This document shows positions 33,666 to 42,502 of a stretch of 64,000 nucleotides of DNA, in pieces. The stretch covers positions 1,364,001 through 1,428,000 of the forward strand of contig CAXXVA010000003.1 in NCBI GenBank assembly GCA_963675365.2, read 5' to 3'. Both the position numbers and the translations under genes were made by a program. Below the pieces are notes generated by a model that saw only the letters and a list, made by a program, of their open reading frames with translations, ran no database searches and was not told the DNA's origin. Within the stretch, counting starts at the first letter, position 1, and every line of letters begins with the position of its first letter. Source of the DNA: CAXXOK01 sp963675365. GTDB taxonomy: Bacteria > Bacillota > Clostridia > Christensenellales > Aristaeellaceae.

Positions 33666-34507
33666 ATGCGCTGGCAACGGAAAAACCCGCTTGGCAAATG
33701 GCTGTTAATCCTATTCGTTCTGGTTCTGCTGGTTCTGTTTGCTCTGCCCATGATTTGGACCGCCCTGATGTCCTTCAAGGGGCGCGAGGATATCTTCACG
33801 CTGACGCCGCCGTTTCTTCCGTCACAGTGGAGATTGGATGAATACCGTGAAGTATTCAGCCTCAGCGGTGTGGGACGCTTCTTCATCAACAGCTCTGTTG
33901 TTGCGATGCTGACGACGGCGATCAGCGTAGTGTTGGCCTCCACCTGCGGTTACGGGCTTCACCGCATATCGGGCCGAAGCAGCGAGCGCCTTTCCACCGC
34001 CATCCTGATGATGCGCATGGTCCCAACCATGGTATGCACCATTCCGTTCTACCTGCTGTTCCGCCAGTTCAACCTGATCAATTCCCTGCCGGCGCTGGCG
34101 TTATGCTATACCGCCCTGTCGATGCCGTTGGCAATCTGGCTCAGTCTGGGGTTCTACCGGTGCATTCCCGAGAGTATTTACGAATCCGGTATGGTGGACG
34201 GCTGCACGGAATGGGGGCTCTTCATCCGCATTGCCTTTCGCTGACAACCAGCAGCATCGTCGTTGTCGTTTTGATCGTATTTTTCTTCGCCTGGAACGAG
34301 TTTTCACTGGCGATGGTACTGGTCAACAAGGAGCAGTACCGCACCATGGCTGTCGGTATCCGGTATTTCGTTACAAACACACTGGAGACGCCTTATCCGC
34401 GGATGGCCGCGGCAGGCATGGTGGCCATCGTGCCCACCGTGATCGTTACGGTTTTCATGCAAAACTATCTGGTACAAGGCTTTGTGCAGGGCGCGGTAAA
34501 GGGTTGA
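33666..34507 (+). pseudogene. CUT1 permease (MalG type) with a single-base frameshift
   Basis: The first 190 residues (from MRWQRKNPLGKWLL) form a normal MalG-like permease up to the EAA loop MVDGCTEWGLFIRIAF. The frame then meets TGA at 34242. The second part, LTTSSIVVVVLIVFFFAWNE to VQGAVKG, continues at once in another frame and ends at 34507. Restoring one C in TTTCGCTG near 34238 would rebuild FPLTTSS and a full-length protein of about 280 residues. Everything else in the gene looks conserved and the neighbours are intact. This is either a very recent mutation or a base missed in sequencing. Confidence 0.85.
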
Positions 34508-34581
34508 GTTCCGTACGTCGCCGCATCCCCAGATGCGGAGCAAATACTATATGGAAAAATCAAATTTTAGGAGGATGTACC

Positions 34582-35916
34582 ATGAAAAAACTGCTTTCGT
34601 TAGGTTTGACGTTTCTGCTGGCATTCACACTGTGTACGACCGCGGCTGCGCAGGAAGACATTTACACCGCTTACGGCCGCGACCTGGTCTTGAACCCCGG
34701 CGAAAGCCTTAACGGGCAATATGCAGGACAGAAGCTGATTGTGTATTGCTGTACCGGTGAGTTCGCTGCGCCCCTGCAGGAATCGGCCGCTGAGTTTTCC
34801 AAGCTTTCAGGCTGTGAGGTGGAGATTGTTATTTATCCGTGGGCGGAACTGGTCTCCAAGATTTCCCTTGCTCTCAACGGAGATGAGGAAATGGATGCAT
34901 TCTGTTTCGTCAGCGCATTCATGAAAACCTACAGCACGCTGGATCAGCTTGCAGATCTCACCGCCCTATCCCAAGCATATGGCGCAGAGGATTATAACTG
35001 GGATGGGTTCATCCCGGAACTGCTTGCACGCACTGCGGACGACGATGGCAATGTGTTTGCCATTCCTTACCAAATGTGTGAAATGATGATGTTCTACCGC
35101 AAGGATCTGCTGCCCGAAGGAACGGTTCTTCCCAACACCGTGGAGGAAATTAAAGAACTTGCAGCAGCATATACCAAAAGCCTGAATCCTGATTCCCCCA
35201 CCACCTTTGGGTTCCTGAGCATGTATGAGGCCGAGACCGCGCAATGGACGTGGATGAGCCGTTTGGGTTACTACGGCGGCGCGCTGGTGGACTCCGACTG
35301 GAATATACTGCTCGACCAAAACGACGCGGCAGTCCAAGCCATGAATGCGGCTATGGACATGCTGGCTTACGAACCGTCCAACTATGTGGAATATGGATTT
35401 GACGATGTCAACACGATGCTCAGCCAAGGGGAAGCCTTCATGGGTGAAATCTGGTCCAGCGCCGCGCCGTTCATCGACACAGCTTACGCCAGCGGAAAAA
35501 TCGGCTATGCGGTCACTACCGGGTCGTCGCCTACGATTTCAGGATGGTCGCTTGGCATCAACGCCCTGTCGGATAAGCAGGAACTGGCCTGGAAATTCCT
35601 GGAGTTCTGCTCCACCGAGGACGACGAGATGACCAAGGTTGACGACGGCCTGCCGCCTGCGCGCTCAGCCAATTACGATTATCTGATCGGCATTGGTGAA
35701 ACGCCCGAATTCTATCAGGCGCTGCTGGAAAGCCTGAATTGCCAGGGCGCTACCTGGGGCGATGTATGCTTGCCGTACCTTGGCACGCAGGGCAATGTTA
35801 TCCTCGCGGATTGGACGATGAAAGCATACACCGGAAGCATCACGCCCGAGGAAGCCGTAGCCGGTATCGTAAGCGATCTTAAGGCGGCGCTTGCCTCTGT
35901 TGGCATTGAGAAGTAA
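34582..35916 (+). CDS. Extracellular sugar-binding protein of ABC importer
   Basis: This 444-residue protein has a signal peptide (MKKLLSLGLTFLLAFTLCTTAAAQ) with a likely AQ-ED cleavage site and no lipobox. The body fits the SBP_bac_1 class. The ATG is preceded by AGGAGG at seven bases. It is the last gene of its operon, unlike the other four binding proteins, which precede their permeases. A textbook terminator follows at 35939. Its ligand is presumably the substrate of the DUF1680 enzyme at the head of the operon. Confidence 0.88.
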   Translation: MKKLLSLGLTFLLAFTLCTTAAAQEDIYTAYGRDLVLNPGESLNGQYAGQKLIVYCCTGEFAAPLQESAAEFSKLSGCEVEIVIYPWAELVSKISLALNGDEEMDAFCFVSAFMKTYSTLDQLADLTALSQAYGAEDYNWDGFIPELLARTADDDGNVFAIPYQMCEMMMFYRKDLLPEGTVLPNTVEEIKELAAAYTKSLNPDSPTTFGFLSMYEAETAQWTWMSRLGYYGGALVDSDWNILLDQNDAAVQAMNAAMDMLAYEPSNYVEYGFDDVNTMLSQGEAFMGEIWSSAAPFIDTAYASGKIGYAVTTGSSPTISGWSLGINALSDKQELAWKFLEFCSTEDDEMTKVDDGLPPARSANYDYLIGIGETPEFYQALLESLNCQGATWGDVCLPYLGTQGNVILADWTMKAYTGSITPEEAVAGIVSDLKAALASVGIEK

Positions 35917-35938
35917 ACGCAACTGATAACCAGTACGC

Positions 35939-35974
35939 AAAGGAGAAAAACACTGGGGAGTTTTTCTCCTTTTT
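35939..35974 (+). terminator. Rho-independent terminator of the DUF1680/importer operon
   Basis: A perfect 13-bp stem (AAAGGAGAAAAAC with GTTTTTCTCCTTT) with an eight-base loop is followed by further Ts, 22 bases after the binding-protein stop. Confidence 0.9.
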
Positions 35975-35989
35975 GCTGCAATAAAACAA

Positions 35990-36020
35990 GGGCAAATGTG
36001 CGCTTTTCGCACATTTGCCC
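35990..36020 (-). terminator. Terminator of the minus-strand LplBC/glycosidase operon
   Basis: A perfect 13-bp stem (GGGCAAATGTGCG with CGCACATTTGCCC) and a five-base loop. Read on the minus strand it is followed by TTGTTTTATT. It lies 70 bases past the stop of the glycoside hydrolase at 36091, so the two convergent operons have back-to-back terminators. Confidence 0.85.
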
Positions 36021-36090
36021 CTTGAAAATACCTGGTCCCGGCTGAGAATTCTCCCTTTCCGCGGCTGAAACGGTCATGCCAATCAGGCGG

Positions 36091-37143
36091 TTATGAAACA
36101 GGCGGCGTTTCCTGCAGCGCTTGCTCGAAATGAAAATCGTGGATCAAATGCATTTCTTCCGGATCAAACGGCGTTCCGTCCGGATACAGCAGGCATTGAA
36201 ACCAGCGCCGGGGTTCCGGCGCGCCTGCAGGCCAGTGCCACGGCACATGGTACTGGGCGCTGCCCGCGCACAACCCCCAGATATAAAACCCGATATTCGC
36301 GCGGCTATAGTAGGGAAGAAAGCTCTTCAGTTCGTTGCCAAAGGTGCGTGCCACACATTCCGTACACAGCATGGGCCTTCCCGTGGACGCCGCCAATGCC
36401 AGCTCATCCTCAAACGTACGGTAATGTATGTTTCCAGGCTGCGTAGCGGGCAGCTTGCCCGGCTGCTCATAGCAATGAAAGCTTGTAATATCGGATATCT
36501 CATGGGCGCGCCAGCAGCTTGTAAGCGGCTGTACGGGATTTTCCGCTCTGGCAAGGGCGAACGTCATGTCCAGCAGTTCCCGGTTTGCTTCCCAGGGCTC
36601 ATTGTATAAATCCCAAAACGCCACGCGCCGGTCGTGCCCGTAGCGGCGGATGATTCCCGAGACAAAATCCGCAATACCGTCCCGGCTTTTTGTCCATTGC
36701 CCTTGATTGTCAAAAATCAACGCGTCTTTATAGGTCCAGCTTCGATCATGCCCGCCGGGCACGAACGCAATGCGAAACGGGTCCTCCTGCGGATTTACAG
36801 TATGATCGGGGCGCAAAAAAGTGTTTGGCTGCAGGGTCAGCATGATCGAAAGTTCCATTTCCACGCACAAATCCAAAAACCGGTCAAGACTCCGGCATAC
36901 CAACTCCCGATGACTCTGCCATTGGCACGCAGCTACAAAGATACGCAGGCTGTTCAACCCTATCCTCCGGGCGTAGTTCAGTTCACGCACAATCCATTCT
37001 TCATCGAAATGGTGCCAGATCTCAATATAGCTGTAACAGTAAGATGGAACGTAGTTTACTCCTTTGATAACACCGAAAGGTTTCATGTAGTCGTAAGCCT
37101 TTTTGGAATCCCAGGTTTTTTGAACTAAATGTTCGCGAGTCAC
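36091..37143 (-). CDS. Clan-A (TIM-barrel) glycoside hydrolase, GH5/GH2-like
   Basis: This 350-residue cytoplasmic protein is read from GTG at 37143, with GGAGG and AAAGGA upstream. Beta-strand motifs of a TIM barrel are seen (KGVNYVPSYCYSYIEIW, GLNSLRIFVAA). The probable acid/base glutamate is in WDLYNEPW and the nucleophile in MLCTECVAR, about 80 residues apart as in clan GH-A. The end is GFYIWGLCAGS, corresponding to the last strand. It resembles proteins often named cellulase-like or xylanase-like, but the family and substrate cannot be fixed by eye. It lies 311 bases after the LplC-type permease in the same direction. Confidence 0.75.
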   Translation of the reverse strand: MTREHLVQKTWDSKKAYDYMKPFGVIKGVNYVPSYCYSYIEIWHHFDEEWIVRELNYARRIGLNSLRIFVAACQWQSHRELVCRSLDRFLDLCVEMELSIMLTLQPNTFLRPDHTVNPQEDPFRIAFVPGGHDRSWTYKDALIFDNQGQWTKSRDGIADFVSGIIRRYGHDRRVAFWDLYNEPWEANRELLDMTFALARAENPVQPLTSCWRAHEISDITSFHCYEQPGKLPATQPGNIHYRTFEDELALAASTGRPMLCTECVARTFGNELKSFLPYYSRANIGFYIWGLCAGSAQYHVPWHWPAGAPEPRRWFQCLLYPDGTPFDPEEMHLIHDFHFEQALQETPPVS

Positions 37144-37454
37144 AGTCCTTTTCCCTCCGTATTCCTATTGCATTGAAATTAAAATATATGCCGCAGCCGT
37201 ATGGCAGCTCTGCTGACCATACCTGCCGCCCGTTTACGCAGCGCAACGCATACCTGTATCGCGGCACCATAAGCGGAAAGTGTGTTGCAGGCCTCCAGTG
37301 TTATGCCGCAACGCTTGGTATTCACGAAATGCGCTTCCCCTGCGCGCCGGAACATTTTCCCGCAGGCGCATGGCGCTATATCCTGAAGGCGGCACAGGCT
37401 TGCATGGGGCATCACGCCGCCGCCACGATCGCATACGATACCGCGCCTTATCAT
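37144..37454. other. Intergenic stretch with no recognised content
   Basis: 311 bases separate the LplC-type permease from the glycoside hydrolase. Open frames exist on both strands (for example 37179-37454 minus) but have no recognisable motif, no ribosome site and unusual composition. I see no clear hairpin or promoter. It could hold a decayed gene. Confidence 0.4.
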
Positions 37455-38351
37455 TCATCCTTTGATGGCGCCCAGCATAACGCCCTTTTCGAAGTATTTT
37501 TGGAGAAACGGATACAGGATCATAATGGGTATGGTAGATACAATAATAATGCTGTATTTCATGCTGATGACGTATAGAATGGCATATCCGCTGCCCATTC
37601 CTCCTGTTTGCGAAGTCGATTGCGCAACCAGCAGTATTTCCCTGAGTACGAGCTGCAGAGGTTTGTATTGCAGGTCTCTGGCATATAAAAGACCGGTAAA
37701 ATAATCGTTCCAGTGCGCCACTGCATAATACAAGCCGATTACAGCGACAATCGCCTGGGACAGCGGCATTACGATTTGCACGAAATAGCGCAACTCCCCG
37801 CAGCCGTCCAATTGCGCCGCATCATGGAGCTCCTCGGGAATGCCGGTTTCAAAGAACGTACGAACGATAATGAAGTTGTACACATTGAGCGAGAAGGGGA
37901 TCAGAAAAACCCAAACCGTATTGATGAAGCTCAATTGCTTCATGAGCATATAGGTGGGGATTAACCCGCCGTTGAAGAACATGGTAAACACGAATATCAG
38001 CATCACAGGGTGACGCGGTAAAAACTCCCTGCGCGAAACGGCGTAAGCGGCCGGAAAGGTTACCAGAATGTTAATCAGCGTACCGGCAACCGTATAAAAA
38101 ATCGTATTGCGGTACCCAACCCACAGATCATTCTCCTGAAACACCATTTCGTAGCCTTTCAGGGTAATTCCTTTCGGCCACAGCACCACTTGCCCTGCCG
38201 AAACGCTCATCGGGTCGCTGAACGATGCGATAATCACGTAATACAGCGGATAGGCTACGATGATAAAAACCACCGTGCAGAATACCATGTTAAAGATGCT
38301 GAATCCCCGGGAAACAATCGGCTGAGGCTCATATTCTTTTTTTGTTTTCAT
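37455..38351 (-). CDS. LplC/YtcP-type ABC transporter permease
   Basis: This 298-residue permease belongs to the LplC/YtcP subgroup. It has IFNMVFCTVVFIIVAYPLYYVI as first helix, the typical SFSDP and a YAVSRREF turn, FFNGGLIPTYMLM, and the EAA loop LHDAAQLDGCGELRYFVQIVMP. It ends with GVMLGAIKG. I take the ATG at 38351, the second of two adjacent ATGs and the better spaced from AAAGGAG. It starts 14 bases after the partner permease. The subgroup typically imports complex plant oligosaccharides together with YesMN or AraC control. Confidence 0.9.
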   Translation of the reverse strand: MKTKKEYEPQPIVSRGFSIFNMVFCTVVFIIVAYPLYYVIIASFSDPMSVSAGQVVLWPKGITLKGYEMVFQENDLWVGYRNTIFYTVAGTLINILVTFPAAYAVSRREFLPRHPVMLIFVFTMFFNGGLIPTYMLMKQLSFINTVWVFLIPFSLNVYNFIIVRTFFETGIPEELHDAAQLDGCGELRYFVQIVMPLSQAIVAVIGLYYAVAHWNDYFTGLLYARDLQYKPLQLVLREILLVAQSTSQTGGMGSGYAILYVISMKYSIIIVSTIPIMILYPFLQKYFEKGVMLGAIKG

Positions 38352-38365
38352 CATTCGCTCCTTTC

Positions 38366-39277
38366 TTACCAAATGCTGGTACCGGAAACGCGCTTGGCGA
38401 TCTGGTTCATTCCGAACACAAAGGCGAAGTTGATGACGTTATTGAAAAGCGATATTGCCGCTGAATAACTGTACTGGTTGCTCTGAAGACCAATTTTATA
38501 CACATATGTCGATATGACTTCCGACACAGAAAGGTTCATACTGTTTTGCATGAGGTATACCTTTTCAAATCCAACGCCCAGCACGCTTCCCATGGTCAGA
38601 ATCAACAAAACAACCATGGTGGGAACCAGGCTTGGCAAATCAATATAGCGTATCACCTGCGCTGTGTTTGCGCCGTCAATATAGCAGGATTCATAAATGG
38701 ATGTATCGATGGTGGAAAGTGCGGCGATATAAATAATGCTGTTCCAACCCGTGTGCTGCCAGATTTCCGATATTACATACAGCGGCACAAACCACTCGGC
38801 ATCACCCATCAGGACCCCGGAATAGCCCAACTTAGCCGTGAGCTGACCCAGGATTCCGGAAGAGGGCGAAAGCAGCAGTGTCATCACGCTGACCAGCACG
38901 ACCGTAGAGATAAAATGCGGCAGATACACCATGGTTTGCATCAGTTTCTGGCGTTTTTTGCGGCGTATTTTGTTGAGCATGATCGCAATCAGTATAGGCA
39001 GCGGAAAGCTGAACACGATTGTTGTCAGGCTGACGACAAGCGTATTGCGGATCAGCGAGAGAAACTGGAAGGAATGAAAGAATTTGCTCAGGTATTTCAT
39101 GCCTACCCATTCGCCGCCTGCAAATCCCGTTGCAAAGGAATAGTTGCGAAACGCCATCTGCACGCCGTACATGGGAATGTAATTAAAGATGACGATGATG
39201 AGGAATCCCGGCAATACCATCAGATAAAGAATGTAGTGATGCCGTATGTTGTGAAGCAGTTTTCTGACAAAGGACAT
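38366..39277 (-). CDS. LplB/YteP-type ABC transporter permease
   Basis: This 303-residue permease of the LplB/YteP subgroup has LYLMVLPGFLIIVIFNYIPMYG at the first helix, FRNYSFATGFAGGEWVGMKY in the first periplasmic loop and the EAA loop YESCYIDGANTAQVIRYIDLP. It is preceded by the binding-protein gene with a 12-bp hairpin between them. It forms the channel with the LplC-type subunit. The ATPase must be encoded elsewhere. Confidence 0.9.
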   Translation of the reverse strand: MSFVRKLLHNIRHHYILYLMVLPGFLIIVIFNYIPMYGVQMAFRNYSFATGFAGGEWVGMKYLSKFFHSFQFLSLIRNTLVVSLTTIVFSFPLPILIAIMLNKIRRKKRQKLMQTMVYLPHFISTVVLVSVMTLLLSPSSGILGQLTAKLGYSGVLMGDAEWFVPLYVISEIWQHTGWNSIIYIAALSTIDTSIYESCYIDGANTAQVIRYIDLPSLVPTMVVLLILTMGSVLGVGFEKVYLMQNSMNLSVSEVISTYVYKIGLQSNQYSYSAAISLFNNVINFAFVFGMNQIAKRVSGTSIW

Positions 39278-39330
39278 GATGTGGCCTCCTTATACTGCCA
39301 GACGATCGTAGGACAGAAAAGAATAGAAAA

Positions 39331-39366
39331 GTGGTTGCCGCGCCACAATTTTCACGCGGCAACCAC
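39331..39366 (-). promoter_or_regulatory. Strong hairpin between binding-protein and LplB-type genes
   Basis: A perfect 12-bp stem (GTGGTTGCCGCG with CGCGGCAACCAC) encloses a 12-base loop, 40 bases downstream of the binding-protein stop. No T-tract follows on the minus strand, so it probably stabilises or attenuates rather than terminates. It is the second of four such elements in the window. Confidence 0.75.
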
Positions 39367-39406
39367 AGGTTGAATGGATTGCCCGGTCACGCGCTGCGAT
39401 GACGCA

Positions 39407-40984
39407 TCAGGGAGTAACGTATGAAAGGTAAGCGTCCACAGCGTTCTGCACGATCTGACGCGCCTCCTGATAGCCGGCTTTATCGGCGTTTTGCAGGTAG
39501 TTATTCCATGCTGTTTCATCGACACCGCTGGTAATCCAGGAAGCGAAGGTCGTTTCAAACAGGCTCTTCAGATCGGTCATATAGAACGACAAATTGCTGT
39601 TATCCTCGTCATTATACTTAAGGAACGCGCCCGGCCACATGTCGCTGCCAATGCGATCCACATAAGCGGCATAGGTTTCATCCAGGGTGTTGATCAGCTG
39701 CATATCAGTGGACAGCGACAGCTCCAGCGAATCCGAGATATACATACAGCCGGAATCCGCCTGCGCGTTTGTCCATTTCCATGTGCCGGGATCCATGTCC
39801 GGATCTGCCGGCGGCAGCACAGAGTACGTTCCATCTCCGTTGTCGGCAATACACTCGCCCATGGAACCGAACAGCACCTGCATACCGTACTCATCGGAAT
39901 AGAACAGGTCAAGGAACCGCATGGCGGCTTCCTTGTTTTCGCAAGCAGCGCTCATCACGGCGGTCGGGCAAGCATAGTTCAGGGTGTAATAGGACGTTTC
40001 CCAAACCGCGTCATCTGCATACTCTGCAGAGGGCAAGATCGGCGCAATCACCTGATACTGGCTGGCCAGATCTCCGCCGCCCATGCGGTCGGTGATGTCC
40101 CAGCCCAGCGTATAGCCCACTACGCCTGTGCGGGAGGTTGCCGCATAGGTGGCATAATCCTCTGTGAATATTTCCGGATTGATCAGGCCAGCATTCCAGC
40201 ATTTGTTCAGGAACTGCATTAGGTCGAAATACTCTTCACTGACATAGATATTGCTTACCTGGCCGTCCTCCAGATACCATCCCTGGTCGGTAATCGCCGT
40301 TACAGGCACACCATAGCCGCACAACAAGCACAGCGCCCAGGGAATCTGATACACGCTGCCGCTGGCCACGCCCGCCGCAAAATCCATAGGGATTTCGTTA
40401 TCGGGATCGCCATCTCCGTTGCAATCGTTGGCTTTGAATGCAAGCAGCACATCGTACAGCTCGTCAAATGTCGTCGGTACAGACATACCCAGCTCTTCCA
40501 GCCAGCTGGTATTGATCATCTGGCGCAGGTAGGTTCTCGGCCAGAAGCGCTGGTACTTGGGGATACCATAGATGCCGCCGTCATCAGACGTCGCCAGGTA
40601 CTCCAGCTCCGGATGCGCGTCAAAGGCGGCGCGGATGTTGGGTGCATACTCGTCAATCAGGCTGTTCATATCTGCAAATAGTTCCTTGAATTGGGCGATA
40701 TCGCTGTTGAGGATCGCGTCCTTGCCAATAATCAGATCCGGAATATCTCCGCTGGCCAAAAGCGTGCTCTTGATTTCGTTCCATCCGGAGTTGATCTGCT
40801 CCATATCCAGAACTACATTGGCCTCCTCAGCCATATTGCGAATATAGGCTAATTCGTTAACGTCTTTGGTCAGCGAGTTGGTAAAGAACATGACTTTGAG
40901 CGTCGGCGCTTCCTGAGCGCTCGCAGTCACCGTCAGCATGCATAGCATTACAAGAGCCAGCACCAGACTAAAGAGTTTTTTCAC
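39407..40984 (-). CDS. LplA/YtcQ-type oligosaccharide-binding protein
   Basis: This 525-residue binding protein uses a GTG at 40984, seven bases after GGGAGG. The longer frame to 41137 would put 51 residues in front of the signal peptide. The signal peptide is KKLFSLVLALVMLCMLTVTASAQ with cleavage after ASA or AQ. The mature protein is larger than usual CUT1 binding proteins, as is normal for partners of LplB/LplC permeases that take longer oligosaccharides. It is the first gene of its operon. A TATAAT-like -10 is at 41103-41108 without a matching -35, as expected if an activator such as the nearby AraC protein is needed. Confidence 0.88.
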   Translation of the reverse strand: MKKLFSLVLALVMLCMLTVTASAQEAPTLKVMFFTNSLTKDVNELAYIRNMAEEANVVLDMEQINSGWNEIKSTLLASGDIPDLIIGKDAILNSDIAQFKELFADMNSLIDEYAPNIRAAFDAHPELEYLATSDDGGIYGIPKYQRFWPRTYLRQMINTSWLEELGMSVPTTFDELYDVLLAFKANDCNGDGDPDNEIPMDFAAGVASGSVYQIPWALCLLCGYGVPVTAITDQGWYLEDGQVSNIYVSEEYFDLMQFLNKCWNAGLINPEIFTEDYATYAATSRTGVVGYTLGWDITDRMGGGDLASQYQVIAPILPSAEYADDAVWETSYYTLNYACPTAVMSAACENKEAAMRFLDLFYSDEYGMQVLFGSMGECIADNGDGTYSVLPPADPDMDPGTWKWTNAQADSGCMYISDSLELSLSTDMQLINTLDETYAAYVDRIGSDMWPGAFLKYNDEDNSNLSFYMTDLKSLFETTFASWITSGVDETAWNNYLQNADKAGYQEARQIVQNAVDAYLSYVTP

Positions 40985-41502
40985 GAGATTTCCTCCCTTT
41001 CCGTTCGTAGCATTTTGCATTGTTTCCCCTCCGTGCGCAACGGAGCGAATGCCAAATGGGATTGTGCACATCGTAGCTACTTTTGCAACAATTTGTAATC
41101 TCATTATAAACATTCGGTACAATAATAAATAGCCCACGCAAAACTACAAATGGTATATGATATTGACATTTCGCAGTTATATTTCGTTGCGGCCGCAGGT
41201 CAGGCGCATACCCATAACAAACAGAATGCACCCTCATAGCGGCGCCGTTTCCAGTATTATACAAGTGCACGGAAATGATACGGTTTCAGATAGTCGCACG
41301 CACATAAAAAGCACTTGTTCGCACAAACGCAGTCCAGGGTGTGTGTCAATCCTATCGCATGTGCGGCAGAAACGCCTGACCGCTGCAAAGGCGCATATTG
41401 TATATGAGTATGGCGGCATTGCGGCATACGCTTTCCACGTTTTTACTCATGCGCCGTGTTCCGCAATGAATTGATTCCCTTGGCATCTGAAACTGACCCG
41501 CT
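40985..41502. other. Intergenic control region upstream of the LplA-type gene
   Basis: About 520 bases lie between the AraC gene stop and the binding-protein start, both minus strand. The minus strand carries TATAAT (41103-41108) but no good -35 at 16-18 bases, which suits activated transcription. Small frames in the left part have no motif support. I see no terminator for the AraC gene. Confidence 0.45.
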
Positions 41503-42408
41503 TTATGATGGCTTTGGTTGGAAATCCATAATGGCGATGCGGTGAGAATTCCGAAATTGCGTCGGCGTTATATGCATATTGCTTTTAAACACTCGCATAA
41601 AATACTTGTCGTTTTGGAAGCCTGATTCCATTGCGATGCTTTTGATCGGGTGATTTGTTTCTGTAAGCAGCTGGCAGGCGTAGCAAAGGCGCAAATCCGT
41701 TTGATATGCTGTGATTGTTTTTCCGGTTCGGCTTTTAAACAAGCGGCACAGGTAGTGCTTATTATAGTCGAACCGCACTGCCAGCTCGTCCAACGACAGC
41801 GGTTTGGAAAAGTTGGAACGCAGATGATCCAGCAATTGCATAAAGTGATGGTCAAATTTGCGCGCGTGCCGCAGGATCATCTGATTGCTGATCTCATACA
41901 GGATTACTTTTAGGAGGTTTTGCTGCAGATTGGGCGTATAGTACTGAATGTAGTTGTTGTTATACAATTGATTAAACAGTATGGAAACATTATTGACATC
42001 CAGAAGAGACATGTGATAGGTCAGCTGAGAGTAGTCCTGCGGAATGTTGTCAATATCCGCTTGTTCGTCCACCAGCACCGATTCCAGCTCGGGGGCGGTA
42101 AAATGAATCCAATAATATGAAAGTCCGCCCGGAGAGATACGCGGGCCGTAATGCAGCTTTTTAACCGGCAATATAAAGACGTCTCCCGGACGTATGATAT
42201 AATCCTCGTTTTCAATGTTCATATACATTGTGCCATGTGTGCATAAAGAGATCACCCACAGTCCGAAGATCCGCGGCAGATGCTGCCAAGGATCATCCGA
42301 TACCATAACGCCGCACTCTTTGTATTCAACATCCTTCTCCAATTGAAGTCTGATGATGTTCAAATTCCATACCCCATTTTTGCGCTTCCCAGTGGTTTCT
42401 GTTTGCAT
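41503..42408 (-). CDS. AraC-family transcriptional regulator with cupin domain
   Basis: This 301-residue regulator has an N-terminal cupin sensing domain (YIIRPGDVFILPVKKLHYGPR). The C-terminal AraC domain has RFDYNKHYLCRLFKSRTGK and SGFQNDKYFMRVFKSNMHI as its two helix-turn-helices. The start is uncertain. ATG 42408 has CAGGGAA very close upstream, and a GTG at 42456 would lie against the base of the hairpin at 42458-42485. It sits between the arabinose genes and the LplABC operon, both on the same strand, and most likely activates the LplABC genes downstream. Confidence 0.85.
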   Translation of the reverse strand: MQTETTGKRKNGVWNLNIIRLQLEKDVEYKECGVMVSDDPWQHLPRIFGLWVISLCTHGTMYMNIENEDYIIRPGDVFILPVKKLHYGPRISPGGLSYYWIHFTAPELESVLVDEQADIDNIPQDYSQLTYHMSLLDVNNVSILFNQLYNNNYIQYYTPNLQQNLLKVILYEISNQMILRHARKFDHHFMQLLDHLRSNFSKPLSLDELAVRFDYNKHYLCRLFKSRTGKTITAYQTDLRLCYACQLLTETNHPIKSIAMESGFQNDKYFMRVFKSNMHITPTQFRNSHRIAIMDFQPKPS

Positions 42409-42457
42409 TTCCCTGATTTGGCCGTGTCCGGTATACAAGCACTTTTTCTCAAACACC

Positions 42458-42485
42458 CACCCCGCATCCGTTTGGATGCGGGGTG
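42458..42485 (-). terminator. Hairpin after araA, probable terminator
   Basis: A perfect 12-bp GC-rich stem (CACCCCGCATCC with GGATGCGGGGTG) with a four-base loop begins 17 bases past the araA stop. The T-run after it on the minus strand is poor (GGTGTTTGAG), so termination may be partial and araC may receive read-through. Confidence 0.65.
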
Positions 42486-42502
42486 TTGAGACTCCGCGTT
42501 TT

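Noticed and set aside
37179..37454. Minus-strand frame of 91 codons between the LplC-type permease and the glycoside hydrolase
   Set aside because: There is no ribosome site, no motif and unusual residue composition. The plus strand has an equally long frame.
41234..41474. Small frames on both strands upstream of the LplA-type gene
   Set aside because: They have no start signals or family motifs and overlap each other. This is better explained as control region.
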